NCBI GenBank assembly: GCA_964474695.1
Contig: CAYYTK010000013.1
Location: 44,466-108,465, forward strand
Source of the DNA: DAOUBP01 sp964474695
GTDB taxonomy: Bacteria; Chloroflexota; Anaerolineae; CG2-30-64-16
DNA length: 64,000 nucleotides
Direction: 5' to 3'
The notes under the pieces are model-generated. The model saw only the letters and a program-made list of their open reading frames with translations, did no database searches and was not told the DNA's origin. Below, piece by piece: positions 55,791 to 63,985 of this stretch (position 1 is the first letter of the stretch; each line of letters opens with the position of its first letter). The translations under genes and the position numbers were made by a program.

Positions 55791-58574
55791 CTACTGCCTG
55801 ACCGCCTCCCGCAGCGCCTCAACGACCGGAGTTCCGTCCACCATAGCGGCACGAACGGCCTCGGACAGGGCTTGCGCGACCGCCGGATCGGCGTCAAGGA
55901 GCGGCGCCAGATGCTCGAGCGCATAGCGGTAGATGTCCTGCACAGCCGGGTCAATGCCAGTGAGTGACGCGCTGGCCTCGAAGCGCGAGCGCCGGGCAGG
56001 AACCATGCGCTCATAGTAACCGGCGGCGCGCGATGCTGCCGCCAGCCAGCGCCAGCTTTCTGCGGGATGCTGCGTCGCAGCGCTCATGGCGATGGCGTCG
56101 TCAATCTGCTCCAGCGGGGTCGTGCGCGGGGTCGTTCCCAGCGGGAACGGCGCCACACCGATCCGACTGTCCAGATTCGTGCTGTCCGCCACCACACCGT
56201 TCGCCAGCCCGGAGAACATCGCCGTGTCTGCCCAGGGATTAGCGGCCCCGCCGGATCCCCCGCCTGGCGCGGAATCTGCATACTTCGCCGGCGCAGGCAT
56301 GACCTGATGCAGCCGGACCAGATCGACGTACCCTTGCAGTGCGGCCTGGGTCTCCGGCGTCGTCAGGCCGTCCATGCCATCCTCAAGTGAGGGCAACCCA
56401 TAGGCGCGCAGCAGGCCGAACTGCGCAGGCCAGTTCTCCCGGAACCCCCAACGTCTGCTCCCGTCCGCCTGGGCCTGGGTCAGCGCCGTGGCGGCGCGCA
56501 GGAAGTCATCCCAGGTCCAGCCGGGCGCCGGGTAGCTGATTCCGGCCTGGTCGAATGCGTATTGACTGTAATAGATCAATTGCAGCCGGAGGCCTCTCGG
56601 GATGCCCCAGGTGGCCGCGCCGGCCTGGAGCATCTCCAGGGCGCCGGGGTAGAAATCAGCCGCATCGAATGCCGCGTCCGCGGCGATGAACGGCGAGAGA
56701 TCCCGCAGCGCCTGTCCGGCGGCTCCGGCCCGGATCTTACCGGGAAGCGTGTCATCGCACAACGTATCCACCTGCGCCGCCGCTGCCTCGAAGGCCCCGG
56801 GCTGCAGCGATGCAGCCTCTTTCGTCAGGCCCAGGTCCTCCAACGCCTTGAGCTCGACATACACACCGGGATTCGTGGCCTGAAAGGCCTCGACCGCAGG
56901 CGCATAGGCCGACAGGCGATCCCGATAACAAGCGAAGGTGATGACCGTCGCGCCGGCCGGCGGCGTGGCCGCCGCGGACTGAGGGGTGGCGGTTGCCATT
57001 GTGACGGTGACCGTTTGCTCAGGCGCCGGCGTCCCCGGCGCCCCGCGCACCTGCCCCTGCGCGACCAGATCGGCCAACGCCTGCCCGGCCGTCTTTTCGC
57101 CCTTCACCACCGCCACCACCGCCTCCATCTGGGCCGCGTAGTCTGCAGGGAGCTTCTCCGGGAGGGTCGCCAGGTGGTCCAGCCCATAGCGATACGCCGC
57201 CGCGCTGGCCGGGTCCAGCTTCGACCAGAAACTCGCGGCCTCGGCCAGCGAGCGGCGGGCCTGGATGTGCTCGCCGTCGGGCAGATGCTGCGACAGATAG
57301 CTGATCCAGCGCCAACTGGCGTCGGGATGCGCGGTCTGGCCGCTCATGACCAGGCCGGTGAGGGTGCTCATCAGAGTGTGCGGTTCAGTTGTTCGCGACT
57401 TGGGGTATGGCGCCAAGTGCTCCGATTGCGCCGCTTCTGCCCAGGTCACATCCCACATCGCGCTCTTGTTGCCATTCCGATACTGGTTCAGGTCCTCGGT
57501 GACAGTGTAGGTCTTGCCCTCTTCCCAGCCCAGTGTGACGGGCGCCGGCGCGGCCTGCACTTTGACATACAGTGTCTCGTACCACGCCAGGGTCGTGGCC
57601 AGCGCGGCATAAGAGGGCCCTACCTGCCAGTCAGGGCTCCACTCGCTCCACAGGCGTCCGTTGATGAGGCCCGTACCGACCTCACTGTAGCCCCACCGGA
57701 CGACTTTGTTGCCCTGGCGCGTGGTCAGTTCAACCGCCGCGGTCAGGAAATCGTCCCAGGTCCAGCCCGGCTTTGGATAGGGCAGGCCCGCTTGATCGAA
57801 CGCTGCCGGATCATAGGCGATCAGGTTGGGGCGAAAGTACGTCGGCACAGCCAGAATGGGCCCGGTGGTTTCCCCCCACCGGAACAGCAGCCCCGGGTAG
57901 AAATCATCCGGCCGAAATGACGCGTCGGCCGCGATGAACGGCGTCAGGTCGCGCGCGGCGCCGATTTGCAGGTGCGTGGGCGATGGCATCGCACAATAGA
58001 CGTCTGCCGTTTCCGCCGCGTGCTTCACGGCCGCGTCGTACGAAGCCTCGTCGGAGCCGAAGATGTGCACTGGCGTGAACTTCACCTTCACGTCGGGGTT
58101 CGCCGCCTCAAAATCGGAGATCACCCGCGACAGGTCCGGCCTTTCCGTGATGCCCTCACACTGAAAGACGATCTCGGTGATCGCGGTCGAGGCGGGCGGA
58201 ACCGCGGCCGGTTGGGCCGCCTTCTCGATGCCCGTTCTGCCGGAGACCCACGCGACCCCGATGACGGCGAGGATCACCAGGGCTGTGGCGGCCGCGGCGA
58301 AGGCGGCCAGCCGCTGCACCGGTTGGCGCTGCGCGCCGGAGCGGCCGCTTTGCGCGGGGTCGCTGCCTTTGATCGCGGCGAAGTAGCCTGTCCGCAGGCG
58401 CGCGTCCGGCCGGGGATCGCGCAAACCTTGCAGGGTCGCATCCATCTCCCGGTACTCGGCCAGCCGGGCCGCGCAGGACGCGCAGGTCGCGACATGTGCA
58501 TCCACCTCGTCACGGTCGGACCCGCGCAGGCCGCGATAGTCAGCCAGCAGCAATTCAATGTCAGAGTGGTTCAT
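55791..58574 (-). CDS. Anti-sigma factor fused to two tandem sugar-binding-protein domains
   Basis: The 927-residue protein has an anti-sigma zinc motif H27-x3-C31-x2-C34 (DAHVATCASCAARLAEYR) and one membrane helix at about 89-111. Two extracellular solute-binding (family 1) domains follow, about 125-510 and 560-927. The domains have parallel landmarks: PDLSRVISDFEAANPDVKVK, GWTWDDFLTAAVELTTRQG and YRYGLDHLA in the first; SAYAPAVEAFQATNPGVYVE, GWTWDDFLRAATALTQAQ and YRYALEHLA in the second. A threonine/proline linker joins them. ATGA overlap with the sigma factor supports a sigma/anti-sigma pair. No permease or ATPase genes are near, so binding is likely for sensing. Confidence 0.88.
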   Translation of the reverse strand: MNHSDIELLLADYRGLRGSDRDEVDAHVATCASCAARLAEYREMDATLQGLRDPRPDARLRTGYFAAIKGSDPAQSGRSGAQRQPVQRLAAFAAAATALVILAVIGVAWVSGRTGIEKAAQPAAVPPASTAITEIVFQCEGITERPDLSRVISDFEAANPDVKVKFTPVHIFGSDEASYDAAVKHAAETADVYCAMPSPTHLQIGAARDLTPFIAADASFRPDDFYPGLLFRWGETTGPILAVPTYFRPNLIAYDPAAFDQAGLPYPKPGWTWDDFLTAAVELTTRQGNKVVRWGYSEVGTGLINGRLWSEWSPDWQVGPSYAALATTLAWYETLYVKVQAAPAPVTLGWEEGKTYTVTEDLNQYRNGNKSAMWDVTWAEAAQSEHLAPYPKSRTTEPHTLMSTLTGLVMSGQTAHPDASWRWISYLSQHLPDGEHIQARRSLAEAASFWSKLDPASAAAYRYGLDHLATLPEKLPADYAAQMEAVVAVVKGEKTAGQALADLVAQGQVRGAPGTPAPEQTVTVTMATATPQSAAATPPAGATVITFACYRDRLSAYAPAVEAFQATNPGVYVELKALEDLGLTKEAASLQPGAFEAAAAQVDTLCDDTLPGKIRAGAAGQALRDLSPFIAADAAFDAADFYPGALEMLQAGAATWGIPRGLRLQLIYYSQYAFDQAGISYPAPGWTWDDFLRAATALTQAQADGSRRWGFRENWPAQFGLLRAYGLPSLEDGMDGLTTPETQAALQGYVDLVRLHQVMPAPAKYADSAPGGGSGGAANPWADTAMFSGLANGVVADSTNLDSRIGVAPFPLGTTPRTTPLEQIDDAIAMSAATQHPAESWRWLAAASRAAGYYERMVPARRSRFEASASLTGIDPAVQDIYRYALEHLAPLLDADPAVAQALSEAVRAAMVDGTPVVEALREAVRQ

Positions 58575-59122
58575 GCCTGATCCTCCTGCCGGTATACCTG
58601 CCGGAACAACGCGCGCGCCCGCTGGAGTCGCATGCGGGCCGCGCCTTCGCCCAGGTGCAATGCCTCGGCAACTTCCGAGATCTTGAAGCCGTGGTGCGCA
58701 TACAACAGCAGCGGCGCGCGGTAATCCGGCGGCAGGGCTGCCAACGCCATTTCGATCAGCGTCTCCCGGCCCACTTCCTCGGCGACGTTGCCGCTGGCTG
58801 GCCGCTCCTCGTTCCAGTGCCACGGCAGCCACGCGAATCGGCGTCTGCGCTTGATTTCGTTGAGGGCCAGGTTCGTCGCGATGCGGTAGAGCCAGGCGCG
58901 CGGGTTGTCGAGGCTTGAGAGCTGGCCGCGCGCCCGGTATGCGCTGAGAAAGGTCTCCTGCGCCAGATCCTGCGCCCAGTCCCGATCGTTGACCATCCGG
59001 TGCAGATAGGCGTAGATCTCAAGGTGGTAGTGCTCAAAGAGATGGCTGGCGAGAGCGTCCGCGTCGGCCTGGACAGCGGCTGGCGGCGCGATGGCGGCCT
59101 CGTCGTAAGCGCTATGGGTCAT
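58571..59122 (-). CDS. ECF-type RNA polymerase sigma factor
   Basis: The 183-residue factor has region 2 (HYHLEIYAYLHRMVNDRDWA, QDLAQETFLSAYRARGQL, PRAWLYRIATNLALNEIKRR) and region 4 (LPPDYRAPLLLYAHHGFKIS, EVAEALHLGEGAARMRLQR). ATG 59122 follows GGAGG by 10 bases. Its stop overlaps the start of the large sensor-type anti-sigma gene. It is probably released when sugar or another ligand binds the sensor outside the cell, which is inference. A perfect palindrome lies 75 bp upstream. Confidence 0.93.
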   Translation of the reverse strand: MTHSAYDEAAIAPPAAVQADADALASHLFEHYHLEIYAYLHRMVNDRDWAQDLAQETFLSAYRARGQLSSLDNPRAWLYRIATNLALNEIKRRRRFAWLPWHWNEERPASGNVAEEVGRETLIEMALAALPPDYRAPLLLYAHHGFKISEVAEALHLGEGAARMRLQRARALFRQVYRQEDQA

Positions 59123-59195
59123 GCCGTAGGTTCCTCCGTCCGTTGCACGCTGGTTCCTGCACACATGCTTCTGATAGATAAGACAATCGGGCAGG

Positions 59196-59207
59196 GTGAT
59201 TAATCAC
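59196..59207. promoter_or_regulatory. Perfect 12-bp palindrome upstream of the ECF/sensor operon
   Basis: GTGATTAATCAC is its own reverse complement. It lies in the intergenic space (59123-59474) between the ECF operon and the TspO-like gene and could bind a dimeric regulator. No other open frame or RNA is seen in this 350-bp gap. Confidence 0.4.
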
Positions 59208-59420
59208 GCTCTTACACCAACAAGTCCAGGTTCGTTAGTCTGTCCGCAGGGCGCCGGTCATGTCAGCGTATCATCCCGGGCCGACAACAGAGATCAGCAA
59301 GCGGTCTTGAGATGGATCATAGTCGGTTTGGGGCGAAATGTCCATCATAATATGGGCTTGGCCGGCGCGACATCGCGAGAAGCATCGCACCGCCTTCGCC
59401 TGTGAACATTATGCATAGAG

Positions 59421-59449
59421 TTGACAAACAATAAACAACATGATAGACT
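59421..59449 (+). promoter_or_regulatory. Promoter of the TspO-like operon
   Basis: TTGACA (59421-59426) and TAGACT (59444-59449) are 17 bases apart, about 25 bases before the ribosome site. The consensus -35 overlaps an apparent TTG start of a longer frame, which is therefore rejected. Confidence 0.82.
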
Positions 59450-59474
59450 ATTCACGTATAGGAGGAACATGATC

Positions 59475-60254
59475 ATGAAACGTGATTCTCTGCGTCAGCT
59501 CATCACCATTATCGGCGTGGTGGCGACGATCGTCGTCAATGCACTGGCCAACATCCTGCCGATCAACGGCCAGCAAACCGGCGAAGTTTCCGACCGGTTC
59601 CCGGTTTACTTCGTGCCGGCGGGCTACGTCTTCTCGATCTGGGGGTTGATCTACCTGGGCCTGGTCGCTTTCGCGATCTTCCAGGCGCTGCCCGGCCAGC
59701 GGGAAAACAGGCGCCTGCGGAGCATCGGAGGCCTGTTCGCCGTGGCGAGCCTGGCGAATATCGCCTGGGTTTTCTTGTGGCATTATGAGCAATTCCCGCT
59801 TACCCTGGCGGTCATGTTGGTTCTGCTGGCTTCGCTGGTTGGAATTTATCTGCGCCTGGGCACGGGCCGCACGCGCGCAACCACCGCCGAGACGTGGGCG
59901 GTGCGCGTGCCGTTCAGTATCTACCTGGGCTGGATCACCGTGGCGACCATTGCCAACGCATCGCAGTTGCTCTTCGTTTCCGGCTGGAACGGTTGGGGCA
60001 TCGCGCCGATCACCTGGACGATCATCATGCTGGCCGCGGCAGTTGTCGTCGCCGCATTGATGGCGCTGACGCGCCGCGACGTGGCCTATCTTGGGGTGCT
60101 GGTGTGGGCCCTGATCGGCATTGCGCTCAAGCACGCGGCCGCCACCCCCACCGTCTCGATTTCGGCATGGGTCGCCACCGGCCTCGTCGCACTGCTGCTG
60201 ATCTGGAGCGCAGTGCGCCGACTGACCGTTCGCCCGGCCCGGGCGTCCGCGTGA
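59475..60254 (+). CDS. TspO/MBR-like membrane protein
   Basis: The 259-residue protein has eight hydrophobic segments, including TIIGVVATIVVNALANILP, AGYVFSIWGLIYLGLVAFA, SLANIAWVFLWHYEQFPLT and VPFSIYLGWITVATIANASQ. The pattern FxxWGLIYLGL and the many tryptophans (WGLIY, WVFLW, GWNGWGI) match TspO-type tryptophan-rich sensory proteins, but it is longer than the usual 160 residues. ATG 59475 gives a nine-base spacing to AGGAGG; ATG 59469 is too close. TspO proteins bind porphyrins and are linked with pigment regulation. A CrtI-like gene follows. Confidence 0.75.
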   Translation: MKRDSLRQLITIIGVVATIVVNALANILPINGQQTGEVSDRFPVYFVPAGYVFSIWGLIYLGLVAFAIFQALPGQRENRRLRSIGGLFAVASLANIAWVFLWHYEQFPLTLAVMLVLLASLVGIYLRLGTGRTRATTAETWAVRVPFSIYLGWITVATIANASQLLFVSGWNGWGIAPITWTIIMLAAAVVVAALMALTRRDVAYLGVLVWALIGIALKHAAATPTVSISAWVATGLVALLLIWSAVRRLTVRPARASA

Positions 60255-60264
60255 GGTGTCGGCC

Positions 60265-60711
60265 ATGAAATACCAGCATCGCTTCCGTGTGCGTGCACCC
60301 CTGGCGCGCGTGGCTGAGTTCCACAGCCGCGCATCCAGCATGGCCGCGATCACGCCGCCGCCGCTGATCGCGCGCATCCACCGCGCGCCCCAGACGTTGG
60401 GCAGCGGCGACGAGATGGCCTTCACCTTGTGGGCCGGGCCGCTGCCTCTGCGCTGGGTGGCGCGCATCGAGGATGCCTCGCAGGCCGGCTTCACAGACCG
60501 GCAGGTGTCGGGGCCGTTCGCTGCCTGGCAGCACCGCCACAGTTTCGTGCGCGTCTCTGAGACCGAGACCGATGTGGTGGATGAGGTGACGGCGGAATTG
60601 AAGCGCCACCCGGTCTGGGGCCTGATCGGCGGGCTGATGTGGCTGGGGATGCCGCTGCTCTTCGCGTATCGCGGGTGGCGGACGCGGGGGCTGCTGGAAC
60701 GCAGAGGCTAA
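60265..60711 (+). CDS. SRPBCC (START-like) family protein
   Basis: The 148-residue protein opens KYQHRFRVRAPLARVAEFHS, has PRRI-type ligand-cavity strands (LPLRWVARIEDASQAGFTDR, GPFAAWQHRHSFVRVSETET) and a C-terminal helix with LIGGLMWLGMPLLFAYRG. It is like the polyketide cyclase/SRPBCC proteins that bind hydrophobic ligands. It starts 10 bp after the TspO-like gene and ends 14 bp before the oxidoreductase, so all three are likely one operon. Confidence 0.82.
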   Translation: MKYQHRFRVRAPLARVAEFHSRASSMAAITPPPLIARIHRAPQTLGSGDEMAFTLWAGPLPLRWVARIEDASQAGFTDRQVSGPFAAWQHRHSFVRVSETETDVVDEVTAELKRHPVWGLIGGLMWLGMPLLFAYRGWRTRGLLERRG

Positions 60712-60725
60712 AGGCAGGACGCTAG

Positions 60726-62219
60726 ATGGCGGATCGCGTGGTCGTGGTGGGCGCGGGGATCGGCGGGTTGACGGCCGCGGCGCTGCTGGCGAAAGCGGGC
60801 TGCGATGTGACCGTGCTGGAGGCGCACGTTTATCCCGGCGGGTGCGCGGGCACGTTCTACCACCAGGGCTTCCGCTTCGACGCGGGCGCGACGCTGGCCG
60901 CGGGGTTCGATCCGGCCGGCGGGATGACGCGCCTGGGGCAGGCGCTCGGCATCACCTGGCCGGTCGAGCCGGCCCGGGTCGCAATGCGCGTCCACCTGTC
61001 CGACGGTGGGGCGGTGACGCGCTGGACCGATCCCGCGGCCTGGCAGGCCGAGCGGCTGGCCGCATTCGGGCCGGAAGCCGAGCCGTTCTGGCGCTGGCAA
61101 GAGGAGGTCGCCGACCGCATGTGGGGTGTGGCGGCGGCCGGCGCGCCGTGGCCGCCGCAGGGCATGACTGACCTGGCGCGCCTGGCTCGCGCCGGCCTGG
61201 GCGTGGCCGCGGCCGCGCCGCTGCGGGTTCCCGGCATGGCGCTGGATGCCCTGCGGCCGCTGGCGGCGCATCTGGCCGCTGCGTCGCCGAGGCAGCGGCA
61301 ATATCTCGACGGGCAGCTCCTCATCTCCGCCCAGGCCACCGCTGACCGCGCCAACGCACTCTACGCTGCGGCCGCGCTGGACATGCCCCGCCGCGGGGTG
61401 GCGCACGTCCGCGGCGGCATCGGCAAGCTGGCCGAGGCTTTGGCCGATGCCGTCCGGCAAGGGGGCGGCCGTGTTCATCACCGGCAGCGGGTCACACAAG
61501 TCACCGGCGGCCAGGGCCGGGGCTACCGCATCACAACCCACCAGGGCGGCGACTTCACGGCCGACCAGGTGGTGTTCAACCTGCCTCCGCACGATGCTGC
61601 GGCGCTGTTGGGCGATGCCGCACCCACGAAGCTGCGCCGAGCCGCGCTGCCCGCCGACGGCTGGGGGGCGTTCATGGTCTATCTGGGGCTGGATGATGCC
61701 ATCATTCCCGCCGGGTACCCGCTCCATCACCAGGTCATCGTGGCCGAGCCGCTCGGCGAAGGCGGCCTTCGAGAAGGCGAAGGCAACAGCGTTTTCCTCT
61801 CTCTGAGCCTGGCCGGCGATGCGGCTCGCGGTCCCGCAGGCCAGCGCGCCGTCACCCTCAGCACCCACACCGATCTGCGTTCCTGGTGGCGGTTGTTCGA
61901 GAACGACCCGCCGGCCTACGAGGCGCGTAAGGCCGACCTGACCGAACGCGTGCTCGCCGCCGCCGAAGTGGCGGTCCCCGGTCTGCGTCCCGCCGCCCGG
62001 CTGGTCCTGCCCGGCACTCCGGTGAGCTTTCAGCGTTTCACGCATCGCAGCCTGGGCTGGGTGGGCGGCTTCCCACAGACGAGCCTGTTACGGGCCTGGG
62101 GGCCGCGCCTGGGTCGCGGCCTGTGGCTGGTGGGCGACAGCATCTTTCCCGGCCAGTCGGTGCTGGCGACGGCGCTGGGGGGAATGCGAGTAGCCGCGGC
62201 GCTTCGATCAACAGCCTAA
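60726..62219 (+). CDS. CrtI-like FAD-dependent phytoene/carotenoid desaturase family oxidoreductase
   Basis: The 497-residue enzyme starts RVVVVGAGIGGLTAAALLAK (FAD motif), then GCDVTVLEAHVYPGGCAGTF and FRFDAGATLAAG, typical of CrtI/CrtN/CrtD-type desaturases and related retinol saturases. It ends with the FAD motif GRGLWLVGDSIFPGQSVLAT and ALGGMRVAAAL. It would oxidise an isoprenoid or related lipid at the membrane. The exact substrate is not fixed. TspO-like and SRPBCC genes precede it, supporting a pigment or lipid function. Confidence 0.86.
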   Translation: MADRVVVVGAGIGGLTAAALLAKAGCDVTVLEAHVYPGGCAGTFYHQGFRFDAGATLAAGFDPAGGMTRLGQALGITWPVEPARVAMRVHLSDGGAVTRWTDPAAWQAERLAAFGPEAEPFWRWQEEVADRMWGVAAAGAPWPPQGMTDLARLARAGLGVAAAAPLRVPGMALDALRPLAAHLAAASPRQRQYLDGQLLISAQATADRANALYAAAALDMPRRGVAHVRGGIGKLAEALADAVRQGGGRVHHRQRVTQVTGGQGRGYRITTHQGGDFTADQVVFNLPPHDAAALLGDAAPTKLRRAALPADGWGAFMVYLGLDDAIIPAGYPLHHQVIVAEPLGEGGLREGEGNSVFLSLSLAGDAARGPAGQRAVTLSTHTDLRSWWRLFENDPPAYEARKADLTERVLAAAEVAVPGLRPAARLVLPGTPVSFQRFTHRSLGWVGGFPQTSLLRAWGPRLGRGLWLVGDSIFPGQSVLATALGGMRVAAALRSTA

Positions 62220-62229
62220 AGGATTCTTT

Positions 62230-63207
62230 CTACCCCTCCGCCGCCTCAATCAGCTCCTGCCGCCGTCGTCGATACGCGATGACCGGCCCATCCCCAGGGA
62301 TCAGCTTCTCGCCCATGCGCAGGTCGCTTCGCATGGGGCGCTGCGTCACCACCACGCGGCGGTCCTGGTGCGCGACGACTGTGTTGAAGATCATTGACAG
62401 GCGATTAACCACGTCGCGCAGCCCTGGCGTGCGCATGAAGTTCTGGTAGAAGCGCAGATACATCACCGTGTTCTCGTCATCTACCGGTGCAAAAGCGACG
62501 ACCACCCGCACCTTGTCGCTGATCCAGTTCTGCCACAGGTTGGGGAAGATGAACTCCAGGTGGAACGGCTTGTCCGGCGCGGCCATCTCGTCCGCGCGCC
62601 GCGCTGGTGCACCATCGTCCGGACGCATTGACGTGCGGACGAAGAAGCGGTCGGGGTCCTGCCATTCGACCCACGGACCGTCGATCACCGTGCGCCCGCC
62701 CCGGCCGATGGTGCTATGATGGATGAACGGCACATGCGGCACATCGAGCTGGTTCTCGATGACCCGGGAATAGTGCGCGTGCCACGGGTCGCGCACCGAG
62801 CCGTAACTGAAGCTCTCGCCAAGGTCGACAAACCAGCGCGGCGGCCGCGGCTCGCCCTCCGGCTGGCCCCAGTAGATGAAGATCAGGCCGTGGGCCTCGT
62901 GGGTGGGGTAGGCCTGCACCTTAAAGACCTTGGGCACTGGGGCATCCTTGCCGTTGGCGGGGATCACGGTGCAGCGGCCGCTGGCGTCGTACTCGAACCC
63001 GTGAAACGGGCACCAGATGCAGTCGCCGTGCACTTTGCCCACGCTGAGCGCCACCCCCCGATGCGGGCACAGGTCGTGCATCACCGTCACTTTGCCCTGG
63101 CTGTCGCGCCAGGTCACCAGTTTCTCGCCCATGCGCGTCACGCCGATGGGTTTGTTGCGCGGCACTTCGTTGGATTCGAGAATTGCGTACCATTGATTGC
63201 GGATCAT
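62230..63207 (-). CDS. Rieske non-heme iron oxygenase (oxygenase component)
   Basis: The 325-residue enzyme has the Rieske cluster motif C47-P-H49 (DLCPHRGVALS) and C66-x2-H69 (IWCPFHGFEYD). The mononuclear iron site ENQLDVPHVPFIHHS supplies aspartate and two histidines. It is like vanillate demethylase or pheophorbide a oxygenase types that oxidise aromatic or tetrapyrrole compounds and need a separate reductase. Its start overlaps the MarR stop by four bases, so MarR probably controls it. It converges with the CrtI-like gene. Confidence 0.93.
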   Translation of the reverse strand: MIRNQWYAILESNEVPRNKPIGVTRMGEKLVTWRDSQGKVTVMHDLCPHRGVALSVGKVHGDCIWCPFHGFEYDASGRCTVIPANGKDAPVPKVFKVQAYPTHEAHGLIFIYWGQPEGEPRPPRWFVDLGESFSYGSVRDPWHAHYSRVIENQLDVPHVPFIHHSTIGRGGRTVIDGPWVEWQDPDRFFVRTSMRPDDGAPARRADEMAAPDKPFHLEFIFPNLWQNWISDKVRVVVAFAPVDDENTVMYLRFYQNFMRTPGLRDVVNRLSMIFNTVVAHQDRRVVVTQRPMRSDLRMGEKLIPGDGPVIAYRRRRQELIEAAEG

Positions 63208-63668
63208 GTCGTCTCCCGAGGAAATCGTTGTGGCTCCAAAAGGGTCGCCTGCGCGGTGAGCACGCGCAGCGCTTGACTGACGGCGGCGCGCTGCTCGGCA
63301 GTGAGCGCGGCCAGCAGCGGCTCAAGCCACCCCTGCTGCGCCCGGACGCTCTCCGCCACCGCCTGCTGCCCCGCCGCAGTCAGATGCACCAGCCGCACGC
63401 GGCGATCGTCCGGCGTTTCGCTGCGCTGCACCAATCCTGCCTGCACCAGCCGCTCGATCATCTGGCTGGCGCCCGCGGGCGATAGCTGCAGCAGATCGCC
63501 GCACGCCATCACCTCGCGCGGGCCCCGGTAATGCAGGTGCATCAACACCGCCATCTGCGCCCACGACAGCCCGGAGCTGTGCGCGAAATGGAGAAAGCCG
63601 TTCATCGACAGCCGCATGAAAATCGCTGTCCAGTCGGAGATCGCTTGTGTTGCTTCGTCGTTGTCCAT
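63204..63668 (-). CDS. MarR-family transcriptional regulator
   Basis: The 154-residue protein has a winged helix: LSWAQMAVLMHLHYRGPREV, GDLLQLSPAGASQMIERLVQ and ETPDDRRVRLVHLTAAGQQA (the wing with D-D-R-R). MarR proteins bind as dimers and release DNA when a small aromatic ligand binds. It leads an operon with the Rieske oxygenase (ATGA at 63204-63207), so it may respond to that enzyme's substrate. Its promoter is just upstream. Confidence 0.93.
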   Translation of the reverse strand: MDNDEATQAISDWTAIFMRLSMNGFLHFAHSSGLSWAQMAVLMHLHYRGPREVMACGDLLQLSPAGASQMIERLVQAGLVQRSETPDDRRVRLVHLTAAGQQAVAESVRAQQGWLEPLLAALTAEQRAAVSQALRVLTAQATLLEPQRFPRETT

Positions 63669-63710
63669 GAGGTTAATACTTTACTTTGGTGAAATATCCA
63701 CTACAATGAA

Positions 63711-63738
63711 ATTATACACCGTTTCAGCCATTTGTAAA
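63711..63738 (-). promoter_or_regulatory. Promoter of the MarR/Rieske operon
   Basis: On the minus strand TTTACA (63733-63738) and TATAAT (63711-63716) are 16 bases apart. Just downstream, AAAGTAAAGTATT (63676-63690) could be a MarR site. Confidence 0.72.
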
Positions 63739-63887
63739 GCGCGCCCTGTGGTGGGTAGACGAAGAGGGCCGCAAGCAGGGTTCAGAAACAGTTTGGGATT
63801 GTCTGAGATCCGGTATGAAATCGGGGGACGTTGCCAGGAATCAAGTGAAGCAAGGGCGTTATGAACAACAATATGGTATGCAAACAC

Positions 63888-63946
63888 TTGACAAACCATT
63901 GACATCATGTTATCATCTTTCGTCACGGGAGACCTTATCTCCGTAA
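63888..63946 (+). promoter_or_regulatory. Promoter and leader hairpin of the last gene
   Basis: TTGACA (63888-63893) and TATCAT (63911-63916) are 17 bases apart. Near 63926-63945 ACGGGAGA and TCTCCGT could pair in the leader. The rest of 63739-63985 holds no clear gene. Confidence 0.72.
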
Positions 63947-63985
63947 CGGGCGGCAAGCACCTATAGTCTCGATTGGAGAGCGACG

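Noticed and set aside
55791..58574. Reading the large fusion as an ordinary ABC sugar-binding protein
   Set aside because: There is no lipobox or cleavable signal, the N-terminus is an anti-sigma domain, the gene overlaps a sigma factor, and no permease or ATPase genes are near.
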